Source of the DNA: Winogradskyella wichelsiae
GTDB taxonomy: Bacteria; Bacteroidota; Bacteroidia; Flavobacteriales; Flavobacteriaceae
Assembly (NCBI RefSeq): GCF_013403925.1
Contig: NZ_JABFDJ010000005.1
Coordinates: 248,001 to 312,000, forward strand
Direction: 5' to 3'
DNA length: 64,000 nt
Part shown: positions 10,598 to 19,096 of the stretch, one piece after another
Numbering within the stretch: the stretch's first letter is position 1
Layout of the letters: each line of letters starts with the position of its first letter
The notes under the pieces: model-generated
Told to the model about the DNA's origin: nothing
Seen by the model: the letters and a program-made list of their open reading frames with translations, nothing else
Databases searched by the model: none
Program-made: the position numbers and the translations under genes

Positions 10598-13078
10598 ATG
10601 CAAAAATTTGTTACTACACTTATTGTAATTTTTAGCTTGCAAGCTACACTAATTGCACAAAAACTAGAATCACCAAGTGCGTTTTTAGGCTATGATATTG
10701 GCACACAATTTAGTCGAAATCATCAAGTTATTGATTATTTTAAATCCGTTGCCGAAGCACTTCCAAATGCAATAAAACTAGAACAATATGGTTTAACAAA
10801 TGAGCGAAGAGGTTTGTATTTAGCTTATGTTTCTAGTGAAGAAAACATTAAAAACTTAGAAACTATCCGTGAAAATAATTTAAAAAACACGGGTTTATTA
10901 GTAGGAACACCAACAGAAACAGATATTGCTATCGTTTGGTTAAGTTATAATGTACACGGTAATGAAGCTTCGAGTTCTGAAGCGGCAATGCAAACCTTAT
11001 ACAAGTTACTCTCTGAGCATAAAGATTTATTAAAAAATACGGTTGTTATTATTGATCCTTCGGTCAACCCTGATGGTCGTGATCGTTATGTAAACTGGTA
11101 TAACGAAACAGCAAATCAGCCTTACAATATTGATGCACAAGGAAGCGAGCATAACGAACCTTGGCCTGGCGGACGACCAAATCACTACCTTTTTGATTTA
11201 AATAGAGACTGGGTTTGGGCCACACAAGTAGAAACACAACAACGTTTAGAGGTTTATAATAGATGGATGCCGCATGTACATGTCGATTTTCATGAGCAAG
11301 GCATTAATGAACCTTATTACTTTGCACCTGCCGCAGAACCTTTTCATGAAATTATTACCGATTGGCAACGTGATTTTCAAACTGAAATAGGACAAAATCA
11401 TGCTAAATATTTTGATAAAGAAGGTTGGTTATTTTTCACAAGAGAACGTTTCGATTTATTTTACCCTAGTTACGGTGACACCTACCCAACATATATGGGA
11501 GCGATGGGAATGACTTACGAACAAGGGGGACATGGACGTGCTGGCTTAGGAATTCTGAATGATGAAGGTCACGTTTTAACTTTAGTAGAACGTTTAACGC
11601 ACCATACCACAACAGGGATTTCAACGATTGAAATGGCTTCAAAAAATGCTAAAAAACTGAATACTGAGTTTGGTAAATTCTTTAATAATTCTGATTTAAA
11701 ATATAAGAGTTACGTTGTTAAAGGAAATGCAGACAAATTAAATAGCCTAAAAGCACTTTTAGTTAAGCATCAAATTAGTTTCGAAAACCCTACCGTTTCT
11801 AAAGTATCGGGATATGATTACAGCACAGGGAAACAAGGAAAAATGAATGTGAACGCTGCTGCTTTAGTAGTACACAGTGATCAACCCAAAGGTAAAATGG
11901 TAAAGGTGTTGTTTGAACCAAATGCCAAACTTTCAGATTCTTTAACCTATGATATCACCGCTTGGTCATTACCTTATGCCTATGGATTAGATGCTATTGC
12001 AAGCACTTCTAAAATTCAAAGTGGGATAATTTCATCTCGAAAAGCACTTCAAGTCTTAAATGATGCTTATGGTTATGTTAGTAAATGGGATTCTATGGAT
12101 GATGCTCAGTTTTTAGCTGAATTGCTAAAAAATGATTTTAAAGTTCGGTTTACAGAAAAACCATTTACTTCAAAGGACACAAAATTTGATCGCGGTTCAT
12201 TAATCATCACAAAAGGTGACAATAAGCATATTAAAAACTTCGTTGAAAAATTAAATACTATTGCGCAAGCACAAGTACAACCATTAACGGAAATCAACTC
12301 TGGGTTTTCTCAAACAACACCAGATATTGGATCGCCAGATATTAAGTTAGTCAATAAGCAAAAAGTTGCTGTACTTTCCGGTGAAGGCACATCGTCTTTA
12401 AATTACGGTGCTATATGGCATTTCTTTGAGCAACAACTACACTATCCATTAACTTCTATAAACACAGACGATTTAGGTAAAACTAATTTAGATAAATACA
12501 ATGTATTAATCATTCCGAATGGAAATTACAGACAAGTTATCGATGAGAAGATCATGGAAAAACTAAAAGGTTGGGTACATTCTGGCGGAAAAGTTATCGC
12601 CATTGATGGTGCTTTACGAAGTTTTGCAGCTAAAGATGGTTTCAGCTTAAATTATAAAGATTCAGAAACCGACGAAAAGAAAGACAACTTAACCTCTTAT
12701 GCCGATCGCGAACGCGCATACAGTAATCATTTAATTACAGGAGCAATTTTTAATGCAAAAATAGATAATACACATCCTATGGGATTTGGTTATCCTGATC
12801 ATTATTTTACGTTAAAACAAGGACGTAGCACCTATAGCTTATTAGAAAATGGTTATAATGTCGCTTACCTAAATGATACCAAAGTATACTCTGGTTTTGC
12901 AGGTCAAAATGCTTTGAAAAACTTAGATCAAACGCTTATTTTTGGTGAAGAACCTATGGGAAGTGGTAGTTTTATTTACATGGTAGATGACACACTATTT
13001 AGAAGTTTTTGGGAAAATGGAAAACTGTTTTTTGTGAATTCTATTTTTATGGTGAATAACAATGCTTATGAATTATAA
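10598..13078 (+). CDS. exported M14-family zinc carboxypeptidase-like protein
   Basis: 826 residues. The signal peptide is MQKFVTTLIVIFSLQATLIAQ. The M14 domain is at about 45-350: zinc ligands H120 and E123 in NVHGNEASSSEA, the third histidine within MPHVHVDFHEQG (about 230-240), and a candidate catalytic glutamate in TYEQGGHGRAG (about 306). The C-terminal half contains a glutamine-amidotransferase-like Rossmann segment (VLIIPNGNYRQVI ... KLKGWVHSGGKVIAI), common in large bacteroidotal M14 proteins. Likely periplasmic or outer-membrane and involved in peptide degradation. It is followed by an M16 peptidase gene 149 bases downstream, with a repeat-like element between them. Confidence 0.9.
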   Translation: MQKFVTTLIVIFSLQATLIAQKLESPSAFLGYDIGTQFSRNHQVIDYFKSVAEALPNAIKLEQYGLTNERRGLYLAYVSSEENIKNLETIRENNLKNTGLLVGTPTETDIAIVWLSYNVHGNEASSSEAAMQTLYKLLSEHKDLLKNTVVIIDPSVNPDGRDRYVNWYNETANQPYNIDAQGSEHNEPWPGGRPNHYLFDLNRDWVWATQVETQQRLEVYNRWMPHVHVDFHEQGINEPYYFAPAAEPFHEIITDWQRDFQTEIGQNHAKYFDKEGWLFFTRERFDLFYPSYGDTYPTYMGAMGMTYEQGGHGRAGLGILNDEGHVLTLVERLTHHTTTGISTIEMASKNAKKLNTEFGKFFNNSDLKYKSYVVKGNADKLNSLKALLVKHQISFENPTVSKVSGYDYSTGKQGKMNVNAAALVVHSDQPKGKMVKVLFEPNAKLSDSLTYDITAWSLPYAYGLDAIASTSKIQSGIISSRKALQVLNDAYGYVSKWDSMDDAQFLAELLKNDFKVRFTEKPFTSKDTKFDRGSLIITKGDNKHIKNFVEKLNTIAQAQVQPLTEINSGFSQTTPDIGSPDIKLVNKQKVAVLSGEGTSSLNYGAIWHFFEQQLHYPLTSINTDDLGKTNLDKYNVLIIPNGNYRQVIDEKIMEKLKGWVHSGGKVIAIDGALRSFAAKDGFSLNYKDSETDEKKDNLTSYADRERAYSNHLITGAIFNAKIDNTHPMGFGYPDHYFTLKQGRSTYSLLENGYNVAYLNDTKVYSGFAGQNALKNLDQTLIFGEEPMGSGSFIYMVDDTLFRSFWENGKLFFVNSIFMVNNNAYEL

Positions 13079-13113
13079 ATACAGTAATTCTAATAAAATT
13101 AAAATATTTAAAA

Positions 13114-13160
13114 GTTCTCGATACGATTTTCAGAAAAAGAAAATCACTCGAACTGACAGT
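13114..13160. repeat. dispersed intergenic repeat-like element (GTCAGTTCGAGTG type)
   Basis: A ~47-base imperfect palindrome between the two peptidase genes. The core arms GATTTTC (13125-13131) and GAAAATC (13138-13144) are flanked by TCGA on both sides. Read on the minus strand it starts CTGTCAGTTCGAGTGATT. From memory this pattern recurs in intergenic DNA of many Flavobacteriaceae; only one copy is in this window. Confidence 0.6.
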
Positions 13161-13227
13161 TAAAAACAAGTATCCAATACCATAGAACTTAACACAATAT
13201 AAAAACAACACTTTAAACACATTATAT

Positions 13228-16068
13228 ATGAAACATGCTAAATCAACACTTCTAATTTTATTAATACTTTTCACCGTTTGGTCTTGTAAAGAAAACGAGG
13301 AAAAAACAGAACCACAAGTAGAACAGGAAGCACAAGAATTTAAAGTCGATTATGAAAAATTCACTTTAGATAATGGCCTACAAGTCATTCTTCATGTTGA
13401 CAAATCAGATCCTGTAGCCGCTGTAGCCTTAACAGCACATGTAGGTTCTGCACGTGAAAAAGCAGGAAGAACAGGTTTTGCTCATTTATTTGAACATTTA
13501 CTATTCTTAGAATCTGAAAATCTTGGCAAAGGTGGTTTAGACCAAATGAGTGCTCGTATTGGTGGCTCTGGTGCTAATGGATCTACAAGTAGAGATCGCA
13601 CCAATTATTTTCAAACCGTACCCAAAGATGCCTTAGAAAAAATGATTTGGGCAGAAGCAGATAAATTGGGTTATTTTATTAATACTGTAACAGACCCTGT
13701 TTTAGCAAAAGAAAAACAAGTGGTTAAAAACGAAAAACGTCAGCGTGTAGACAACCAACCTTATGGTTTTAATTCTAGCGTTATAAATAGTAATTTATAC
13801 CCTGAAGGTCATCCTTACAGTTGGGAAGTTATTGGATCTTTAGAAGATTTACAAAATGCCACTTTAGAAGATGTTAAGGAGTTTTACAAACGTTGGTATG
13901 TACCAAATAACGTCACTTTAACCATTGCAGGAGATATTGATATTGCACAAACGAAAACTTGGGTAAAAAAGTATTTTGATGAAATCCCAAAAGGTGAAGA
14001 CATCCTTGATGTAAAAAAACAACCTGTAACTTTAACAGCGACAAAACAATTATATTACGAAGATAATTTTGCGCGCTTACCAAGGTTAACAATGGCTTGG
14101 CCAGGAGTACCGGAATACGATAAGGATTCTTATGCCCTAAGTGTCCTGACAGATTATTTATCTAATGGAAAAAAAGCACCATTAAATAAAGTCTTAGTTG
14201 AAAAAGAAAAGCTTACCGATAATGTACAATTTTATCAAAACAATGCTGAAATCGCAGGACAATTAATGCTGAGCGTTACCGCTTTTAATGCTACTCATTT
14301 AGACACTGTAGCAGCAGCAATAAAAGAAGGTTTAAAAGATTTTGAAACTCATGGTATTTCTGAAGCTGACTTAAATAGAATTAAAGCAGGACAAGAAACT
14401 GATTTTTACAGAGGACTCTCTAGTGTTTTAGGCAAAGGATTTCAGTTAGCTCAATATGAAATTTTTGCAGGTGATCCTGGTTTTATTAATCAAGATGTAC
14501 AACACATTTTAGCAGTCACTCCAGAAGATGTAATGCGTGTTTATAACACTTACATTAAAGGAAAGAATTTCATCGCAACTAGTGTTGTACCAAAAGGACA
14601 AGGTAACCTAATTTTAGAAAATTCTGAATTAGCAAATATCGTTGAAGAACAAATTATAGAAGGTGCTGAAGCTACTTTTGATGCTAGTATTGCGGCAGAT
14701 TATGAAAAAACACCAAGTAGTTTTGATCGCTCTCAAGAACCTGATTATGGAGAAAGTCCGGATTTAATAATTCCTAAAGTTTGGAAACAAGATTTAGCTT
14801 CTGGAATTAAAGTTTTCGGTATCGAAAATACAGAAGTTCCTTTAGTAGAATTTGAACTTGAAATAAAAGGAGGTTTACTGTTAGAACACATCGAAAAGGT
14901 TGGAGTTTCTAATCTTATGGCTAGATTGATGAGCAAGGGTACAAAAAACAAAACACCCGAAGCTTTAGAAAATGCTATTGAAAGTTTAGGTGCTCAAGTT
15001 TATAGTTACGCTACTGAAAATAGTGTTACTATCGCCGGGACTACTCTAGCCAAACATTTTGATGCCACTATGGACTTAGTAACGGAAATGTTATTAGAAC
15101 CACGTTGGGATGAAGACGAATTTCATTTATTAAAACAAAGTACGATTAGTGGTATTCAACGTCAAAAAGCAAATCCTAATAGTATAGCCTCTCATGAATT
15201 TGCTAAGCAACTATATGGCGAAAACAATATTTTAGCTTACAATAATAATGGTACAGAAACATCTGTAAACTCTATTACCATAGCAGATTTACAAAACTTC
15301 TACTCAGAAAAGTTAACACCTCAATTGACAAACTTTCATGTGGTAGGTTCTATTTCAGAAACAGAAGTTGTTAATGCTTTACAAACCATTAATAAAAACT
15401 GGAAATCTAAAGTGGTTACTATCCCTGAATTGCCTGAAGCAAAGTTCCCAGAAACTTCTAAAGTTTATTTTTATAATGTTCCTGGTGCTAAACAATCCGT
15501 TATAAAATTTGGTTCCCCTTCATTAAAAGCTACTGACGCAGATTATTATGCCGCTTCTGTTATGAATTACCGCTTAGGAGGAGGTAGTTTCGCTTCACAA
15601 TTAACACAAGAATTAAGAGAAGGAAAAGGCTATACTTATGGTATTCGCTCTGCGTTTAGTGGAGATGCAAACAAAGGAGAATTCGCAATTAATAGTGGTG
15701 TACGTACAAACGTAACTTATGAATCGGCAGCTTTAGTAAAAGAAATTTTAGAAAATTATGGAATTAATTTTACTGAAGATGATTTAGAAATTACAAAAGG
15801 TTACACTCTAAAAAGTAATGCTCGTGCTTTTGAAACGTTAGATGCTAAATTAAGTATGCTAAGTAATATTAGTAATTTGGGTTATGCCGATGATTATGCT
15901 AAACAACGTGAAGCTATTGTAAAAGCCTTAACCGTTGCTGATGTACAAGCTTTAGTTAAAAAGTACATTACACCAAATCAAATGATTTATGTGATTGTTG
16001 GTGATGCTAAAACACAATTAAGCAAGTTGAAGGCATTAGGATTTGGTGCTGCTGTGTTGTTGAATTAA
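13228..16068 (+). CDS. M16-family (insulinase-like) peptidase, two-lobed lipoprotein
   Basis: 946 residues. The signal ends in a lipobox-like FTVWSC (C20), so the protein is probably a lipoprotein. The inverted zinc motif HxxEH is HLFEH (H86, E89, H90), with a downstream glutamate in QVVKNEKRQRVDNQP. It has two M16 halves: the N-terminal half (about 40-480) has the active site; the C-terminal half (about 510-940) includes RLGGGSFASQLTQELREGKG, the R/Y-type substrate-binding segment typical of the partner half. The family degrades peptides in a clam-shell chamber. It is downstream of the M14 gene and may be co-expressed with it. Confidence 0.92.
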   Translation: MKHAKSTLLILLILFTVWSCKENEEKTEPQVEQEAQEFKVDYEKFTLDNGLQVILHVDKSDPVAAVALTAHVGSAREKAGRTGFAHLFEHLLFLESENLGKGGLDQMSARIGGSGANGSTSRDRTNYFQTVPKDALEKMIWAEADKLGYFINTVTDPVLAKEKQVVKNEKRQRVDNQPYGFNSSVINSNLYPEGHPYSWEVIGSLEDLQNATLEDVKEFYKRWYVPNNVTLTIAGDIDIAQTKTWVKKYFDEIPKGEDILDVKKQPVTLTATKQLYYEDNFARLPRLTMAWPGVPEYDKDSYALSVLTDYLSNGKKAPLNKVLVEKEKLTDNVQFYQNNAEIAGQLMLSVTAFNATHLDTVAAAIKEGLKDFETHGISEADLNRIKAGQETDFYRGLSSVLGKGFQLAQYEIFAGDPGFINQDVQHILAVTPEDVMRVYNTYIKGKNFIATSVVPKGQGNLILENSELANIVEEQIIEGAEATFDASIAADYEKTPSSFDRSQEPDYGESPDLIIPKVWKQDLASGIKVFGIENTEVPLVEFELEIKGGLLLEHIEKVGVSNLMARLMSKGTKNKTPEALENAIESLGAQVYSYATENSVTIAGTTLAKHFDATMDLVTEMLLEPRWDEDEFHLLKQSTISGIQRQKANPNSIASHEFAKQLYGENNILAYNNNGTETSVNSITIADLQNFYSEKLTPQLTNFHVVGSISETEVVNALQTINKNWKSKVVTIPELPEAKFPETSKVYFYNVPGAKQSVIKFGSPSLKATDADYYAASVMNYRLGGGSFASQLTQELREGKGYTYGIRSAFSGDANKGEFAINSGVRTNVTYESAALVKEILENYGINFTEDDLEITKGYTLKSNARAFETLDAKLSMLSNISNLGYADDYAKQREAIVKALTVADVQALVKKYITPNQMIYVIVGDAKTQLSKLKALGFGAAVLLN

Positions 16069-16082
16069 CAGAGTAACTGTTA

Positions 16083-16126
16083 TATTTAAAGGTATTGGTG
16101 ATTTAAATTTTCAATACCTTTAAATA
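16083..16126 (+). terminator. 15-bp hairpin after the M16 gene
   Basis: Perfect arms TATTTAAAGGTATTG (16083-16097) and CAATACCTTTAAATA (16112-16126) with a 14-base loop, 14 bases after the M16 stop. There is no long T-run, but the position suits transcription termination. Confidence 0.6.
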
Positions 16127-16137
16127 TAATTATAAAA

Positions 16138-16500
16138 TTAGGAGCGTTTTCTATTAGTTTGGTCGCTAAAAATCTAAAAGCATCAAAAGCCTTTTATGAA
16201 ACTTTAGGATTTTCTATTTTTGGTGGAGATATAGACCAGAACCATCTTATTATGAAAATGAATCTTCACTTGTGGGTTTGTTTCAAGGTCTGTTTGAAAA
16301 TAATATTATCTCTTTTACCCGTGGTTAACATCAAAATGTAATAACACTTAAAACTTTTGATGATGTCCGAGACATTCAAAAAATATTTAAAAAGTAATAA
16401 CAATATATTAGAGAACGCAGCGAATGAAACGACTTTTGGCCCTGCAAGTTTGTTGTTTTAGATCCCGATAGTCACGTCATATTGGTCGATCAGCATATTT
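16138..16500 (+). pseudogene. decayed VOC/glyoxalase-family gene
   Basis: Three reading-frame pieces add up to one small VOC (glyoxalase/bleomycin-resistance fold) protein. Piece one reads [20 protein letters not shown], then [19 protein letters not shown]. About 16255 the frame shifts to [17 protein letters not shown], with an in-frame TAA after FTRG, then TLKTFDDVRDIQKIFKK. A third frame reads NETTFGPASLLF, and a further shift gives LDPDSHVILVDQHI. The expected start ATG before GAFS is TTA. At least three frameshifts and several stops make this non-functional. Confidence 0.85.
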
Positions 16501-16509
16501 CATCCAATT

Positions 16510-16890
16510 TTAAGCACTGCAAACTTCACATTGTCCGGTTAATAAAATATCGGTAGAATCTACTATATGATTTTTTATAGATGGAATTTTGATCTCAACA
16601 GATAAGCACTCCACCTTATTACATTCCGTACACTGAAAATGCGGATGCTTATCAGAATGATGACTCGCAGAACAGCCTTTACATTTAGCATACCACTTTA
16701 AACCATCTTTCCCATTAAAAGAATGGATAATTCCATCTTGCTCAAGACGATCTAAAATTCGATACACTGTTGTTTTATTCATCTTATCTTTTACAATTTC
16801 AATAAGGTTTACAACAGATTTAGCCTCTTGCTTTTCTTCAAATATTTGTAATACCGTTGTTACTGACTTTGTTTTTCTAATGATTCCCAT
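16510..16890 (-). CDS. Fur-family transcriptional regulator, probably Zur
   Basis: 126-residue metal-sensing repressor. The winged-helix DNA-binding region includes KTTVYRILDRLEQDGIIHSF (39-58). Candidate metal sites: CxxC at C70/C73, the His/Asp cluster HHSDKHPH (77-84), CTEC (C87/C90), and the C-terminal CEVC (C121/C124); the last two are the usual structural zinc site. It is divergent from the ABC/CobW/MerC/FolE operon, 84 bases apart, with an AATGCAA-N5-TTGCATT palindrome in between. Zinc rather than iron is inferred from the neighbouring CobW GTPase; the sequence alone does not prove it. Confidence 0.87.
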   Translation of the reverse strand: MGIIRKTKSVTTVLQIFEEKQEAKSVVNLIEIVKDKMNKTTVYRILDRLEQDGIIHSFNGKDGLKWYAKCKGCSASHHSDKHPHFQCTECNKVECLSVEIKIPSIKNHIVDSTDILLTGQCEVCSA

Positions 16891-16901
16891 AAAACAAAAT
16901 T

Positions 16902-16920
16902 AATGCAATTAAGTTGCATT
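16902..16920. promoter_or_regulatory. probable Zur/Fur operator (palindrome)
   Basis: Perfect inverted repeat AATGCAA (16902-16908), 5-base spacer, TTGCATT (16914-16920), in the divergent promoter region between the Fur-family gene and the ABC operon. It begins 12 bases from the regulator's start codon, so it is well placed for autorepression as well. A second TTGCATT half-site lies at 16953-16959. Confidence 0.75.
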
Positions 16921-16959
16921 TACAAATAGATTTTTCTACTTTCGCGACTGAGTTGCATT
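16914..16959 (+). promoter_or_regulatory. promoter of the ABC-CobW-MerC-FolE operon with a second operator half-site
   Basis: A -33-like TTG at 16914-16916 lies inside the right arm of the palindrome. After a 20-base spacer comes TACTTTCG (16937-16944), one mismatch from the -7 consensus TAnnTTTG. Transcription would start near 16950, just before a second TTGCATT (16953-16959). A repressor on these sites would block both the -33 box and the start. The ATG follows at 16975. Confidence 0.6.
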
Positions 16960-16974
16960 AACAATTATAATTTT

Positions 16975-17676
16975 ATGATACAGATACAAGATGTGAGTAA
17001 ATCATTTAAGGGTGATTTTGCTGTTCAAAACTTAAATTTAGAAGTTAAGAAAGGGGAAATTTTAGGTCTTTTAGGCGCTAACGGAGCAGGAAAATCTACT
17101 ACAATAAATATGTTATTAGGATTTTTAAATCCCGATTCAGGGAACGTCTATATTAATAAAATTGATACCAGTACTAATGCGCACGATACCAGAAAACTTA
17201 TAGGTTACATTCCTGAAAATGTCAACCTTTACCCCTATTTAACCGGTTTAGAGAATTTAGATTATTTCTGCAAACTTGCAGGTTTAAACTATACTAAAGA
17301 TGAGTTAGAGAATTACCTCAGCACGTGTAGTTTATCGAGTGATGCGCATCATAAAAAAGTGAGTGGTTATTCTAAGGGTATGCGTCAAAAAGTGGGTATT
17401 GCTATCGCTTATGCTAAAAAAGCAAAAGTGTATTTGTTAGACGAACCAGCTAGTGGTTTAGACCCACTTGCAAGTAACGAACTATCAACACTACTGCAAA
17501 AACTCGCCTCAGAAGGTGCTTCAATTTTAATGGCTTCTCACGATATTTTCCGTGTAAGAGAAGTTTGTAATCGCATTGGTATACTAAAGAAAGGAATTCT
17601 AGTAAAGGAGCTAAACAGCAAAGATGTAAGCGCTAACGAACTAGAAACTTTATATCTACAATTTATGCAAAATTAA
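16975..17676 (+). CDS. ABC transporter ATP-binding protein (ABC-2 type)
   Basis: 233-residue ATPase that should power the two permeases encoded next. Walker A is GANGAGKST (34-42), the signature is YSKGMRQKVG, Walker B is VYLLDEPASGLDP, and the switch histidine is in MASHDIF. Like NosF/CcmA-type exporters it has a single nucleotide-binding domain. First gene of a seven-gene same-strand run; the next gene starts 10 bases after its stop. The exported substrate is unknown. Regulation by the divergent Fur-family protein is inferred from the palindrome in the promoter. Confidence 0.93.
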   Translation: MIQIQDVSKSFKGDFAVQNLNLEVKKGEILGLLGANGAGKSTTINMLLGFLNPDSGNVYINKIDTSTNAHDTRKLIGYIPENVNLYPYLTGLENLDYFCKLAGLNYTKDELENYLSTCSLSSDAHHKKVSGYSKGMRQKVGIAIAYAKKAKVYLLDEPASGLDPLASNELSTLLQKLASEGASILMASHDIFRVREVCNRIGILKKGILVKELNSKDVSANELETLYLQFMQN

Positions 17677-17686
17677 TACTTCCATC

Positions 17687-19096
17687 ATGTTTCAAATTAT
17701 AAAAAATGAATGGCGATTTTTAGTGCGGAGCCGTATATTCTTAGGCATAACTATAGCCTTTAGTGCCATTATGTTACTTTCTATTTTTTTGGGAAATTAT
17801 CAAATAAAAAAACAAGAGCAAACCTATCAAAATGCAAAAGACCATGTTCGGCAGCAATGGGTAAGTATTGATGAAATGAATCCTCATAGTGCGGCACATT
17901 ACGGAACATATGTATTTAAACCTTCCAATTTATTAAGCAGTCTCGATGAAGGTGTAAATAGTGTAACCGGAAATGTGCTTCGGGTTGAAGGCCATGTACA
18001 GAATGAGATTATTCACTCTGAAGCATCACAAATGCAAGCCGTCTCTAGATTTGGAAAATTAAAACCGTCATTATTACTTCAATATATTGTCCCTTTACTC
18101 TTAATATTTCTAGCGTTTAACAGCGTTAGTAATGAGAAACAAAGTGGGCGACTTAAATTATTAGTCTTACAAGGCGCTAAACCTATACAACTAATTTTCG
18201 CTAAAACCCTATCCGTTTGGTTATATGGCATATTGCTATTAACTTTTATAATGACGGCTTACGCCCTGTTTAATTCGCAAAACTTAAGCACAGATATTGT
18301 AATCCGAACGGGTCTATTTTTTTCAACCTATAGCCTCTACTATTTTATTATTTGCGGGCTCACCGTTTTCTTTTCTGCACGTTGGCAAAACGCAACCGTT
18401 GCTTTGACTTCAATGTTGGGTATTTGGATTATTTGGACGATGTTTATCCCTAATATTTTAATGAGTTCTGCCGAAAAATGGCATGCGCTTCCGAGCCGAA
18501 ATGAATTTCAATCGGCAATGACCGAAGACCGTTCAAAAGGTTTAGATGGTCACAATCCTACCGACAAGCGAAGTATTGAATTAAAGGAAAAAGTACTTAA
18601 AGAATACGGTGTAGATAGTGTCTCTCAACTTCCTCTAAACTTTGATGGTATGCGAATGCAAGCCGATGAAGATTATGGCAATAGCGTTTGGGACAAGCAT
18701 TTTGGTAATAACAGAGCTATCTTAAAACAACAGAAACAAAGCTTTCAATTAGGCGGCATTGTCAATCCGTTTATTTCGCTACAAAATACAAGTATGGGCT
18801 TTATGGCTAGCGATAACTTACATCATCAAGCGTTTTTATTACAAGTAGAAAATTACAGGAGAGTCTTTATTAAAATGCTAAACGACAAGCAAATTTTCGG
18901 CGGTTCTAAAACAGGTAACTGGAGCTGGAAAGAAGACAATGCCTTTTTTAAATCTGTTCCTGATTTTGAGTACAAGCCGACTCAAATTTCAGAAGTGCTT
19001 TCAAACTATATGTTAGATATTCTTTTAATGATTTTATGGTCAATTCTTGTGATTATACTTATTGTTTATGGAACCAAAAAAATAAAAATTATATGA
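17687..19096 (+). CDS. DUF3526-type ABC-2 permease (first)
   Basis: 469 residues. One N-terminal membrane helix (about 17-33, IFLGITIAFSAIMLLSIFL) is followed by a large extracytoplasmic loop and a cluster of helices (LLLQYIVPLLLIFLAFNSV onward) ending with a C-terminal helix (LLMILWSILVIILIVYG). NEKQSGRLKLLVLQGAKP is the cytoplasmic coupling segment typical of ABC-2 permeases, and the layout fits DUF3526. It overlaps the next gene by 4 bases (ATGA), indicating translational coupling. Probably forms a heterodimeric channel with the next protein. Confidence 0.85.
   Translation: MFQIIKNEWRFLVRSRIFLGITIAFSAIMLLSIFLGNYQIKKQEQTYQNAKDHVRQQWVSIDEMNPHSAAHYGTYVFKPSNLLSSLDEGVNSVTGNVLRVEGHVQNEIIHSEASQMQAVSRFGKLKPSLLLQYIVPLLLIFLAFNSVSNEKQSGRLKLLVLQGAKPIQLIFAKTLSVWLYGILLLTFIMTAYALFNSQNLSTDIVIRTGLFFSTYSLYYFIICGLTVFFSARWQNATVALTSMLGIWIIWTMFIPNILMSSAEKWHALPSRNEFQSAMTEDRSKGLDGHNPTDKRSIELKEKVLKEYGVDSVSQLPLNFDGMRMQADEDYGNSVWDKHFGNNRAILKQQKQSFQLGGIVNPFISLQNTSMGFMASDNLHHQAFLLQVENYRRVFIKMLNDKQIFGGSKTGNWSWKEDNAFFKSVPDFEYKPTQISEVLSNYMLDILLMILWSILVIILIVYGTKKIKII

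Noticed and set aside
16159-16341. 60-codon ORF in the VOC region
   Set aside because: Part of the decayed VOC gene; its second half is out of frame with the protein family.
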